NCBI GenBank assembly: GCA_017543335.1 | Contig: JAFYGE010000068.1 | Coordinates: forward strand, 1-35,525 | Length of the DNA: 35,525 bases | Direction: 5' to 3' | Origin: Ruminococcus sp. | GTDB taxonomy: Bacteria; Bacillota; Clostridia; Oscillospirales; Ruminococcaceae | The notes under the pieces: model-generated | Database searches by the model: none | Seen by the model: the letters and a program-made list of their open reading frames with translations, nothing else | What the model was told of the DNA's origin: nothing | Shown: positions 14,885 to 21,843 of the stretch, piece by piece | How the letters are laid out: the number at the start of each line of letters is the position of its first letter | Numbering within the stretch: the first letter of the stretch is position 1 | Position numbers and translations under genes: made by a program

Positions 14885-16045
14885 ATGAATAAAATAACAA
14901 ATGATATTTACTATATCGGAGTCAATGACCACGAGATCGACCTCTTTGAAGGACAGTATGATGTGCCAAATGGTATGGCTTATAATTCATATATTATAAT
15001 GGATGAAAAGATCGCTGTGTTCGACACAGTTGACCAGAATTTTACAGCTCAGTGGCTGAGCAATATAAAACAAATTCTTGCTGACCGTAAACCTGATTAT
15101 CTCATCGTTCAGCACATGGAGCCAGACCACTCCGCTAACATTCTTAACTTCATTAAAGAGTATCCGGAGGCAAAGATAGTCGGCAATGCAAAAACTTTCG
15201 GCATGATCGCAAACTTCTTCGAGGGTCTTGACCTCGCTGACAAGAAGCTTGAAGTCAAAGAGGGCGAGACACTTTCACTCGGCAAGCATGAGCTGAAGTT
15301 TGTATTTGCTCCAATGGTACACTGGCCAGAAGTCATGTTCACTTATGATATGAATGACAAGGTACTTTTCTCTGCTGACGCTTTTGGAAAGTTCGGAGCA
15401 CTTGATGTAGATGAGGACTGGGCTTGTGAAGCTCGCCGTTACTACTTCGGAATAGTTGGCAAGTACGGTGTGCAGGTACAGGCAGTCTTAAAGAAAGCTG
15501 CTGCACTTGACATCCAGACTATTTGTCCGCTTCATGGACCAATACTCAAAGAAGACCTCGGATACTACCTCGGACTTTATAATACATGGTCAAGCTACGG
15601 AGTTGAAAGCGAAGGTATCTTCATCGCTTACACTTCCGTTTACGGAAATACAAAGAAAGCTGCTGAACTTCTCAGAGACAAGCTTCTCGAAAAGGGCTGT
15701 CCAAAGGTAGCTATTGCTGACCTTGCAAGAGAGGATATGGCTGAGTCTGTTGAAGATGCGTTCAGATACGGTAAGCTCGTGATCGCTACCACAACTTACA
15801 ATGCTGACATCTTCCCATTCATGAAACACTTCATTCTCGACCTCACTGAGAGAAACTACCAGAACCGTACTATTGGTATAATAGAAAACGGAAGCTGGGC
15901 ACCAATGGCAGCTAAGGTCGTAAAGGGAATGTTTGAAAAGTCAAAGAACATTACATGGACAGAAACTACTGTATCTATCAAATCTGCTGTAAAGTCTGAA
16001 AATATAGCTCAGATAGAAGCTCTTGCTGAGGAGTTAATGAAATAA
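14885..16045 (+). CDS. fprA: Flavodiiron protein (A-type flavoprotein, O2/NO reductase)
   Basis: This 386-residue cytoplasmic enzyme reduces O2 to water or NO to N2O using electrons from rubredoxin or a similar donor. The beta-lactamase-like diiron domain has all ligands: His77, Glu79, Asp81 and His82 (HMEPDH), His146, Asp165 and His217. The C-terminal flavodoxin domain starts near 245 with the FMN loop YTSVYGNTKKAA, followed by TTTYNADIFPF. The ATG at 14885 is chosen because GAGGT (14873-14877) is correctly spaced; the in-frame ATG at 14870 would include that site. It is followed after 40 nt by an FTR-like gene and a thioredoxin, making a redox operon. Confidence 0.93.
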   Translation: MNKITNDIYYIGVNDHEIDLFEGQYDVPNGMAYNSYIIMDEKIAVFDTVDQNFTAQWLSNIKQILADRKPDYLIVQHMEPDHSANILNFIKEYPEAKIVGNAKTFGMIANFFEGLDLADKKLEVKEGETLSLGKHELKFVFAPMVHWPEVMFTYDMNDKVLFSADAFGKFGALDVDEDWACEARRYYFGIVGKYGVQVQAVLKKAAALDIQTICPLHGPILKEDLGYYLGLYNTWSSYGVESEGIFIAYTSVYGNTKKAAELLRDKLLEKGCPKVAIADLAREDMAESVEDAFRYGKLVIATTTYNADIFPFMKHFILDLTERNYQNRTIGIIENGSWAPMAAKVVKGMFEKSKNITWTETTVSIKSAVKSENIAQIEALAEELMK

Positions 16046-16085
16046 AATACGATTATTCGTAGGGTTATAAAGGAGTGACATCAAT

Positions 16086-16289
16086 ATGAAGATCACGCTG
16101 AATCCCGATAAGGAAGTTGTTGCAAGAGTAAAGGAAGGACTAAAACTTAAAGACGGTTACTGTCCTTGCCGACTTGCTAAAACTCCGGAAAATAAATGTA
16201 TGTGCAAGGAGTTCCGAGATCAGATCGCTGATCCGGATTTCGAGGGCTTCTGCCACTGTATGCTATACTATAAATCAAAGGAGGATTAA
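16086..16289 (+). CDS. Ferredoxin-thioredoxin reductase catalytic-chain-like protein
   Basis: This 67-residue protein has the six cysteines of the FTR catalytic subunit as CPC (26-28), CMC (38-40) and CHC (56-58), with the family phrase CHCMLYY. In known FTRs four of these hold a [4Fe-4S] cluster and the other two form the redox-active disulfide that reduces thioredoxin. Cyanobacterial FTRs are longer (about 115 residues) and pair with a variable subunit; none is encoded here, and the spacing between the CxC pairs differs. AAAGGAG precedes the ATG. The thioredoxin gene starts 1 nt after the stop, strongly implying that this protein reduces that thioredoxin. Confidence 0.85.
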   Translation: MKITLNPDKEVVARVKEGLKLKDGYCPCRLAKTPENKCMCKEFRDQIADPDFEGFCHCMLYYKSKED

Positions 16290-16290
16290 T

Positions 16291-16608
16291 ATGAACGAGA
16301 TCATTATTACAAAGGAAAACTTCGATGAAGAAGTAAGAAACTTTAAGGGTATGCCGGTGCTTCTTGACTTCTGGGCAAGCTGGTGCGGACCTTGTATGAG
16401 ACTTTCTCCAATTATTGAGGAGATAGCTGATGAATACGACGGAAAGATAAAGGTCGGAAAAGTAAACGTTGATGAACAGCCGGAGCTTGCTGCTGCATTT
16501 AAAGTTGAAAGTATTCCTCTTGTAGTTGTAGTCAAGGACGGTGCAGTAACCGCTGGTGCTGTTGGTTATCGTTCAAAAGAAGACATCCTCGAAATGATAA
16601 ATAAATAA
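16291..16608 (+). CDS. trxA: Thioredoxin
   Basis: This 105-residue cytoplasmic disulfide reductase has WCGPC at 31-35 and the cis-proline segment SIPLVVVV. The start at ATG 16291 is set by AAAGGAGG at 16278-16285; a longer frame upstream would overlap the preceding gene. It follows the FTR-like gene directly and ends the fprA operon. No thioredoxin reductase of the NADPH type is nearby, which fits reduction by ferredoxin through the FTR-like protein. Confidence 0.93.
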   Translation: MNEIIITKENFDEEVRNFKGMPVLLDFWASWCGPCMRLSPIIEEIADEYDGKIKVGKVNVDEQPELAAAFKVESIPLVVVVKDGAVTAGAVGYRSKEDILEMINK

Positions 16609-16612
16609 AATT

Positions 16613-16730
16613 AAGGAGCGGAAGGGGAGCCCCCTCTGGTGAAACGCAGGTTATATTTACGAGACTGGAATTTCAGGCTCGGTAACCATATTTTCCGTTA
16701 AGGGGAGCAAGTTAATTTCCGCTCCTTTTT
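16613..16730 (+). ncRNA. Folded element of unknown class ending in a terminator
   Basis: Five bases after the thioredoxin stop, an 11-bp stem (16613-16623 with 16717-16727) closes about 93 nt of internal sequence and ends in a T run. Inside are a small AGGGG/CCCCT hairpin (16623-16635), a possible CCTCTG/CGCAGG hairpin, and a longer arm in which GGTTA/TAACC (16649-16653, 16683-16687) encloses CGAG-A-CTGG-AATT-TCAG-G-CTCG (16660-16681). A simple terminator does not need this multi-branched body. It could be a conserved RNA motif, a processed small RNA or an intergenic repeat. I do not recognise a known riboswitch consensus. Confidence 0.45.
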
Positions 16731-16731
16731 A

Positions 16732-16760
16732 TTGACATCAACCTCCGGATGTGATATAAT
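16732..16760 (+). promoter_or_regulatory. Promoter of the GNAT gene
   Basis: TTGACA at 16732-16737, a 17-bp spacer and TATAAT at 16755-16760, starting directly after the T run of the folded element. A full consensus housekeeping promoter. Confidence 0.88.
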
Positions 16761-16790
16761 TATGTAAATATTTTATCAGGAGGTATGATT

Positions 16791-17258
16791 ATGATAATAA
16801 GAAGATTCAAAAACATTGACGCTCAGGAAACTTCAAAAATGATTGCAGACACACTTCGTATCAGTAACGTAAAGGATTATACTCCTGATATGATGGAGGA
16901 GTGCGTAAAATCTTTGAGTGCGGATAATCTTATAAAGCGAGCTGAGTGGCTGCACTTTTATGTTGTCGAGGAAGACTCAAAGATAATAGGCTGCGGAGGT
17001 ATCGGACCTTTCTGGGGTAAAGAGGATGAAAGCAGTCTGTTTACTATTTTTGTCCTGCCGACTGAGCAGAAAAAAGGTATCGGCAGACTTATCATCAATA
17101 CACTCGAAAAAGATGAGTACTTCCTCAGAGCAAAAAGAGTTGAGATACCTTCATCTATTACGGCGGTAAATTTCTATAAGAAATTCGGCTACGACCATAA
17201 ACCCGGTTTTGAAGAACCCGACGAAGAAATGATCTATCGTCTTGAAAAGTATAGATAA
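16791..17258 (+). CDS. GNAT-family N-acetyltransferase
   Basis: This 155-residue protein has the GNAT fold: the acetyl-CoA loop follows the strand SLFTIFVLPTEQKKGIGRLII, and the C-terminal part SITAVNFYKKFGY is the usual end of the domain. The substrate cannot be told. AGGAGGT at 16778-16784 suits the ATG at 16791 better than the one at 16785. It is a single-gene unit with its own consensus promoter and a hairpin after it. Confidence 0.85.
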   Translation: MIIRRFKNIDAQETSKMIADTLRISNVKDYTPDMMEECVKSLSADNLIKRAEWLHFYVVEEDSKIIGCGGIGPFWGKEDESSLFTIFVLPTEQKKGIGRLIINTLEKDEYFLRAKRVEIPSSITAVNFYKKFGYDHKPGFEEPDEEMIYRLEKYR

Positions 17259-17266
17259 TGATGATT

Positions 17267-17298
17267 AATGGCATTCCTCATGTAAAAGGAATGCCATT
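17267..17298 (+). terminator. Hairpin between the convergent GNAT and mazF genes
   Basis: A perfect 12-bp stem (17267-17278 with 17287-17298) with an 8-nt loop and only four T after it. Placed between convergent genes, it probably serves mainly the GNAT transcript. Confidence 0.7.
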
Positions 17299-17303
17299 TT
17301 GAT

Positions 17304-17651
17304 TCATATTTCGAGTCCGAAACTGATAGAAAGTGCGGTATTGACTTTATTCATAGAGCGAAGGTCAAGTTCGCCCATTTTATCTTTAAGGCGTTTTTTA
17401 TCGATAGTCCTGATTTGTTCGAGCAGAACGATGCTGTCTTTAGCAAGTCCGCACTTGTCAGCCTGAACTTCAATATGAGTGGGAAGATGAGTTTTGTCCC
17501 GCTGACTTGTAATTGCCGCAGCAATAACAGTAGGACTGTGTTTATTACCCACGTCATTCTGGACTATAAGTACCGGTCTGACACCGCCTTGTTCAGATCC
17601 CACGACAGGACTGAGATCGGCATAGTAAATATCTCCTCTTTTCACAGTCAT
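17304..17651 (-). CDS. MazF/PemK-family endoribonuclease (EndoA-like)
   Basis: This 115-residue protein is a PemK-fold mRNA interferase: it opens [31 protein letters not shown], with the conserved Arg/Gly loop and the later [13 protein letters not shown] and [13 protein letters not shown] blocks. The overall sequence is close to Bacillus NdoA. In Bacillus the antitoxin NdoAI precedes it; here 112 nt of AT-rich sequence and then hydF lie upstream, so no antitoxin is encoded next to it. GGGAGA precedes the ATG. It may be a solitary toxin, be neutralised by an antitoxin encoded elsewhere, or act as a regulatory RNase. Confidence 0.9.
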   Translation of the reverse strand: MTVKRGDIYYADLSPVVGSEQGGVRPVLIVQNDVGNKHSPTVIAAAITSQRDKTHLPTHIEVQADKCGLAKDSIVLLEQIRTIDKKRLKDKMGELDLRSMNKVNTALSISFGLEI

Positions 17652-17763
17652 AAAGTTTATCTCCCGAATTATATATAATTTGTATTGCTGTCAGTATTAT
17701 TGACCACATTATGGGATTTATACAATCACAATACATTATATGCTAACGGGAGATTTTTGTTTA

Positions 17764-18960
17764 TCACAGCATAGAGACAAGGTCAGGGAAGATACTGATG
17801 CTTCTTTTTAGTATACCGTTCATCATAGCAAGGGCGATACCGTAATTTGTGAATGGGACATTCTGGTCCTCAGCAGTTTTTCTGCGGAAGGTCATTTCAC
17901 GTTCATTGAGCATACAACCGCCGCAGTGGATGACCAAAGCAACTCCGGAGAGGTCTTCCGGAAATTCACGTCCGGAGGTGAGTTTTATATTGAGCTCTTT
18001 ACCGGTAGTCTTTTTCAGCAGAGCCGGAAGTTTGACGCTGCCTATGTCGCCGCATTGTCTGTGGTGAGTGCAGCCCTCCGAGATGAGGACAGTATCTCCG
18101 TCTTTGAGATTTTTTATAGAAGCCGCACCTTTTACAGCAGTTTCGAGGAATCCCTTATATCTTGCCATGAGAATTGAGAAAGAGGTCAGAGGAATATCGT
18201 CCGGTACTATCTTACTGACCATACCGAAAGCCTGACTGTCGGTTATGACCATTTTAGGCTTTTGAGCAAGACCGCTGAGGGTATCTGCAAGCTGAAATTC
18301 CTTAGTAAATACAGCCATAGCGTCAGCGTCGAGCACATCACGTAAAGTCTGAACCTGTGGGAGTATCATTCTGCCTTTCGGAGCAGCAGCATCTATCGGA
18401 GTTACGAGCACTACCATATCTCCGGCAGAAAGCAGGTCACCGACGATTCTTTTTTCAGCCTGAAAGTCTTTTGCGAGAGCGGCTATCATTTCTTTCAGCT
18501 CATAGATATTAGTACCGTCAGCAGCACAGACAGTTATTTCGTTGTCATTCAATCCGGACTTCTTAACGAGGTCGGATTTATTGTATACTATTATAAAAGG
18601 GATATTTTTCTCCTTGAAGAGACAGACGAGGTCGTTGTCTGCATCTGAAAGTCCGACAGAGGAGTCTACGACGAGGACAGCAATGTCAGTACGGTTGAGA
18701 ATTTGTTTTGTCTTTTTTACACGAAGCTCGCCGAGCTTGCCGACGTCGTCGAAGCCGGGAGTATCTATAATGACTACCGGACCAAGCGGAAGAAGCTCCA
18801 TAGCTTTTGTGACAGGGTCGGTGGTAGTACCTTTCACGTCGGAGACTACAGAAAGCTCCTGACCGGTAACTGCATTTACAACGCTTGACTTTCCGGCATT
18901 TCTCATGCCGAAGAAACCTATGTGAACCCTTTCTGATGAGGGAGTATCGTTCAAACTCAT
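17764..18960 (-). CDS. hydF: [FeFe]-hydrogenase H-cluster maturation GTPase HydF
   Basis: This 398-residue scaffold protein assembles the 2Fe subcluster and passes it to apo-hydrogenase. The N-terminal GTPase domain has GMRNAGKSS (18-26), GTTTDPV, DTPG (66-69) and NKSD (127-130). A dimerisation region follows. The C-terminal cluster-binding domain has the signature C-x-H at 297-299 and H-C-x-x-C at 345-349. HydE and HydG, the radical-SAM partners, are not in the window. A consensus promoter lies about 200 nt upstream, leaving a long leader filled with GC-rich palindromes. AAAGGAAA precedes the ATG. Hydrogenase maturation fits a fermentative H2-producing anaerobe. Confidence 0.94.
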   Translation of the reverse strand: MSLNDTPSSERVHIGFFGMRNAGKSSVVNAVTGQELSVVSDVKGTTTDPVTKAMELLPLGPVVIIDTPGFDDVGKLGELRVKKTKQILNRTDIAVLVVDSSVGLSDADNDLVCLFKEKNIPFIIVYNKSDLVKKSGLNDNEITVCAADGTNIYELKEMIAALAKDFQAEKRIVGDLLSAGDMVVLVTPIDAAAPKGRMILPQVQTLRDVLDADAMAVFTKEFQLADTLSGLAQKPKMVITDSQAFGMVSKIVPDDIPLTSFSILMARYKGFLETAVKGAASIKNLKDGDTVLISEGCTHHRQCGDIGSVKLPALLKKTTGKELNIKLTSGREFPEDLSGVALVIHCGGCMLNEREMTFRRKTAEDQNVPFTNYGIALAMMNGILKRSISIFPDLVSML

Positions 18961-18976
18961 ATTATAATTTCCTTTC

Positions 18977-19102
18977 TACAGCCGAAGGCTGTGCTTTACA
19001 CGCTTCCGCTCGGCAGGGAGAACCTCCCTGCACCCATTTCACGCTTCCGCTTGCAAGCTCGCTCACTCTCTGCGAGTCGGGGAGTCTGCTTTCGCATACG
19101 GG
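18977..19102 (-). repeat. GC-rich palindromic repeat cluster in the hydF leader
   Basis: This stretch is richer in GC than its surroundings. It contains CAGCC-GAA-GGCTG (18979-18991), an 8-bp stem GCAGGGAG/CTCCCTGC (19013-19031) and two copies of the 9-mer CGCTTCCGC (19001-19009 and 19042-19050). It can be read as a short frame on -, but there is no ribosome site, so I treat it as an intergenic repeat. It lies within the predicted 5' leader of hydF. Confidence 0.6.
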
Positions 19103-19164
19103 AGTAATGTTTATCAGGTAATTTTTTTGTTTTAATAAGATAAATCTTGTGATATTTTTTTACT

Positions 19165-19193
19165 ATTATAGCACAGTTTTCAGTGATTTGCAA
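19165..19193 (-). promoter_or_regulatory. Promoter of hydF
   Basis: Read on -, TTGCAA (19193-19188), a 17-bp spacer and TATAAT (19170-19165), immediately after the malic-enzyme terminator. Confidence 0.75.
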
Positions 19194-19194
19194 T

Positions 19195-19226
19195 ATAAAA
19201 AGGGAGCACCGATTCGTGCTCCCTTG
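19195..19226 (-). terminator. Terminator after malic enzyme
   Basis: Read on -, a 10-bp stem (AAGGGAGCAC with GTGCTCCCTT, + bases 19200-19209 and 19216-19225) encloses a 6-nt loop, followed by a short T-rich run. Confidence 0.85.
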
Positions 19227-19248
19227 CAGAATTAATCAATAGTTAAAA

Positions 19249-20424
19249 TTATATACGAGCTACACCAGTATCCTTAGCAGCCTGAGCAACAGCCTTTGCA
19301 ACAGCCTGAGCAACAGACTTGTCCAGAGCACTTGGGATGATATAGTCAGCACTGAGCTTATCGTCAGTAACGAAAGAAGCGATAGCCTTAGCAGCAGCGA
19401 TCTTCATAGCGTCGTTGATATCGCTTGCACGAACATCGAGAGCACCACGGAAGATACCGGGGAAAGCGAGAACGTTGTTGATCTGGTTCGGGAAGTCACT
19501 TCTTCCTGTACCAACAACAGCAGCACCAGCTTCCTTAGCGAGGTCAGGCATGATCTCAGGAGTTGGGTTAGCCATTGGGAAGAGTATCGGGTTAGGAGCC
19601 ATGCTCTTAACCATTTCAGGAGTAACGCATCCAGGAGCAGAAACGCCGATAAATACGTCAGCACCCTTGATAACTTCTTCGAGGCTGCCCTTTCTCATCT
19701 GCTGGTTAGTGATCTCAGCCATTTCGTCCTTCATAGGGTTCATACCCTCAGGTCTGCCCTTGTAGATAGCACCGTTTCTGTCGCAGAGAACAACATCTTT
19801 AAGTCCCATAGAGATGAGGAGCTTGATGATAGCGATACCTGCAGCACCTGCACCGGAAGTAACGACTCTGATCTCGTCGAGCTTCTTGCCAACAACTTTA
19901 AGAGCGTTGAGCATAGCAGCGAGAGTAACAACAGCAGTACCGTGCTGATCGTCGTGGAATATCGGAATATCGCAGCATTCCTTGAGCTGCTTTTCGATCT
20001 CGAAGCAGCGAGGAGCAGAAATGTCCTCAAGGTTAACACCGCCGAAAGAGCCTGCGAGGAGCTTAACAGTATTAACGATGTCCTCAACTTTTTTAGAGCG
20101 AACGCAGAGCGGAACAGCGTCAACGTCACCGAAAGCCTTAAAGAGAGCACATTTACCCTCCATAACAGGCATACCAGCCTCAGGACCGATGTCACCGAGA
20201 CCGAGTACAGCAGTACCGTCAGTAACGACAGCAACGAGGTTTGAACGGCGAGTTAACTCATAGCTCTTGTCAACATCCTTCTGTATTTCGAGGCAAGGCT
20301 GAGCAACACCCGGAGTATAAGCGAGTGAAAGATCGTCTCTTGTTTCAAGTGGAGCACGGCAGATAACCTCTATCTTGCCCTGCCATTCTTTATGTTTTTT
20401 GAGTGATTCTTCAGCGTAGTTCAT
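19249..20424 (-). CDS. Malic enzyme (oxidative decarboxylation of malate to pyruvate)
   Basis: This 391-residue short-form malic enzyme has the catalytic Tyr36 in SLAYTPGVA and the catalytic Lys91 in VMEGKCALFK. The metal-binding segment is HDDQHGTAVV, and the nucleotide site GAGAAGIA lies in the C-terminal Rossmann domain. Whether it prefers NAD or NADP cannot be read safely; the clostridial homologue is NADP-linked and ammonium-activated in Clostridium thermocellum. It lies just downstream of the malate dehydrogenase gene on the same strand. A terminator between them means only part of the transcript continues. Together they form the malate shunt from oxaloacetate to pyruvate. Confidence 0.93.
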   Translation of the reverse strand: MNYAEESLKKHKEWQGKIEVICRAPLETRDDLSLAYTPGVAQPCLEIQKDVDKSYELTRRSNLVAVVTDGTAVLGLGDIGPEAGMPVMEGKCALFKAFGDVDAVPLCVRSKKVEDIVNTVKLLAGSFGGVNLEDISAPRCFEIEKQLKECCDIPIFHDDQHGTAVVTLAAMLNALKVVGKKLDEIRVVTSGAGAAGIAIIKLLISMGLKDVVLCDRNGAIYKGRPEGMNPMKDEMAEITNQQMRKGSLEEVIKGADVFIGVSAPGCVTPEMVKSMAPNPILFPMANPTPEIMPDLAKEAGAAVVGTGRSDFPNQINNVLAFPGIFRGALDVRASDINDAMKIAAAKAIASFVTDDKLSADYIIPSALDKSVAQAVAKAVAQAAKDTGVARI

Positions 20425-20461
20425 AATTATATGATCCTTTCAGTAATTTCAGTTTTTGATA

Positions 20462-20492
20462 TAAAAAAGCGGAGAACTTACGAGTTCTCCGC
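20462..20492 (-). terminator. Terminator between malate dehydrogenase and malic enzyme
   Basis: Read on -, a perfect 10-bp stem (20492-20483 with 20478-20469), a 4-nt loop and six T. Either partial read-through or a promoter in the next 40 nt must serve the malic enzyme gene. Confidence 0.85.
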
Positions 20493-20498
20493 AGATGA

Positions 20499-21449
20499 TC
20501 AGAACTCTAACTGGTCGATAACGCTTCTGAGAGCTTTAGCACTGTTCTGGAGCTTAGCAACTTCATCATCAGTGAGCTTTGGAGAAACCTCACGTTCGAT
20601 ACCGTTGCTTCCGAGAACTGCCGGAAGGCTGAGGCAAACATCGCTGATGCCGTATCTTCCGTCCATAAGAGTTGAAACTGTGATGATATTATTTGCGTCA
20701 CGAAGGATCGAGTCGCATATTTTGTTAACGCTCATAGCGATAGCGTAGAAAGTAGCACCTTTTCTCTTGATTACCTCAGCACCTGCTTTACGGACTTCTT
20801 CGATGATCTCATCTTCATCGAGGTCAGCGTGTTCCTGATCCTCGCAGTATTCTTCCATAGGGATACCTGCGATATTAGTGATAGACCAAGGGATGAAAGA
20901 AGAGTCGCCGTGTTCGCCGAGAACGTAAGCGTGGATGCTGTTAGGGCTGAGACCAACATGGTCAGCGATGCTTGAACGAAGACGGGATGTATCGAGAGCT
21001 GTACCAGAACCGATTACCTGATTCGGAGTAAGGTCAGTACACTTTAAAATAGTATAAGTAAGAATATCAACAGGGTTGCTTACAACAACGTATATAGCAT
21101 CTGGAGCATATTTAGCTACCTGAGGCATAACTTCCTTGATGATATTAACGTTAGCCTGAGCGAGATCAAGTCTTGTCTGACCTGGTTTTCTTGCAAGACC
21201 AAGAGTAACAACAACTATATCAGAATCCTTAGCATCTTCGTAAGTACCGTCAGTGATCTCAACGTTGTGACCAAAGGAAACACCGTGACGGATATCCATT
21301 GCTTCGCCCTTAGCCTTAGCCTTGTTTATATCAACAAGAACTACGTCAGAGCAAGTACCAGCAACAGCGAAGGTATAAGCGATAGTAGCACCTACATTTC
21401 CGGCACCGAGTATAGTTATTTTAGTTCCGTTTTTACTTTTCTCTCCCAT
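20499..21449 (-). CDS. mdh: LDH-family NAD-dependent malate dehydrogenase (predicted)
   Basis: This 316-residue Rossmann dehydrogenase has the NAD loop GAGNVGATIAY (15-25), Asp40 for NAD preference, catalytic Arg93, and His in VLGEHGDSS. The active-site loop reads LARKPGQTR. The residue that is Gln in lactate dehydrogenases is Arg87 here, the classic marker of malate/oxaloacetate specificity. Overall it looks like LDH, so automatic annotation may call it lactate dehydrogenase. The downstream malic enzyme gene supports malate as its product. The same gene pair is known in Clostridium thermocellum. Confidence 0.85.
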   Translation of the reverse strand: MGEKSKNGTKITILGAGNVGATIAYTFAVAGTCSDVVLVDINKAKAKGEAMDIRHGVSFGHNVEITDGTYEDAKDSDIVVVTLGLARKPGQTRLDLAQANVNIIKEVMPQVAKYAPDAIYVVVSNPVDILTYTILKCTDLTPNQVIGSGTALDTSRLRSSIADHVGLSPNSIHAYVLGEHGDSSFIPWSITNIAGIPMEEYCEDQEHADLDEDEIIEEVRKAGAEVIKRKGATFYAIAMSVNKICDSILRDANNIITVSTLMDGRYGISDVCLSLPAVLGSNGIEREVSPKLTDDEVAKLQNSAKALRSVIDQLEF

Positions 21450-21716
21450 TTAGATTAGCCTCCAGTGAAATATATTTTCCCTGTATTCCGCTTGTCATAT
21501 ATAAAAATAAAAAATTAGAAATAACACGGGTCTTACATATATTATAACATAAATACAAAAAATAGCAAGCGTAATGATGCAATCTGCCGAAAAATCGTAA
21601 TTTCATACAAAACAGGTCAATAATCAACAAAAAAATTTAATCATGCAATATAAAGGCACAGAATAGGGATAAAAGGGATAGAATACAAACCGGATTTTGA
21701 ATAATATACGTGAAAT
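21450..21716 (-). other. AT-rich divergent spacer upstream of mdh
   Basis: The gap between mdh and argG is 394 bp. This part holds the mdh ribosome site (GGAGG, + 21461-21465) and AT-rich sequence with several TATAAT-like words, for example TATAAT read on - at 21544-21539, but no clear -35 partner. I see no gene or stable fold in it. Confidence 0.4.
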
Positions 21717-21753
21717 AATGAATATTTATAAAAATAATGAATATTTATTCAAT
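21717..21753 (+). promoter_or_regulatory. Tandem ARG boxes (ArgR/AhrC operator)
   Basis: A perfect palindromic ARG box, TGAATATTTATTCA (21738-21751), is preceded by a second, imperfect box TGAATATTTATAAA (21719-21732), with a 19-bp centre-to-centre distance. The first half also recurs at 21698-21705 (TGAATAAT). ArgR hexamers bind such pairs in E. coli and Bacillus. The pair ends 6 bp before the -35 of the argG promoter, so arginine-dependent repression is likely. Confidence 0.75.
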
Positions 21754-21758
21754 ACCCC

Positions 21759-21786
21759 TTGACAATATTTTCTTAGGGTGTATAAT
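21759..21786 (+). promoter_or_regulatory. Promoter of argG
   Basis: TTGACA at 21759-21764, a 16-bp spacer and TATAAT at 21781-21786. The leader is about 50 nt, containing a small GCC-GTTTAA-GGC palindrome and the site AGGAGG before the ATG. Confidence 0.82.
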
Positions 21787-21843
21787 ATAAACATAACGTA
21801 AATTCATGCCGTTTAAGGCATTTATTCTCAGGAGGTAATAACC

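Noticed and set aside
17652-17763. Hidden antitoxin gene upstream of mazF
   Set aside because: The gap is short and AT-rich, and I found no frame with a ribosome site long enough for a MazE-like protein.
18996-19193. 65-residue frame on - in the hydF leader
   Set aside because: It starts before the predicted promoter, has no ribosome site, and runs through palindromic repeat sequence; the peptide is low-complexity Arg/Glu/Ser.
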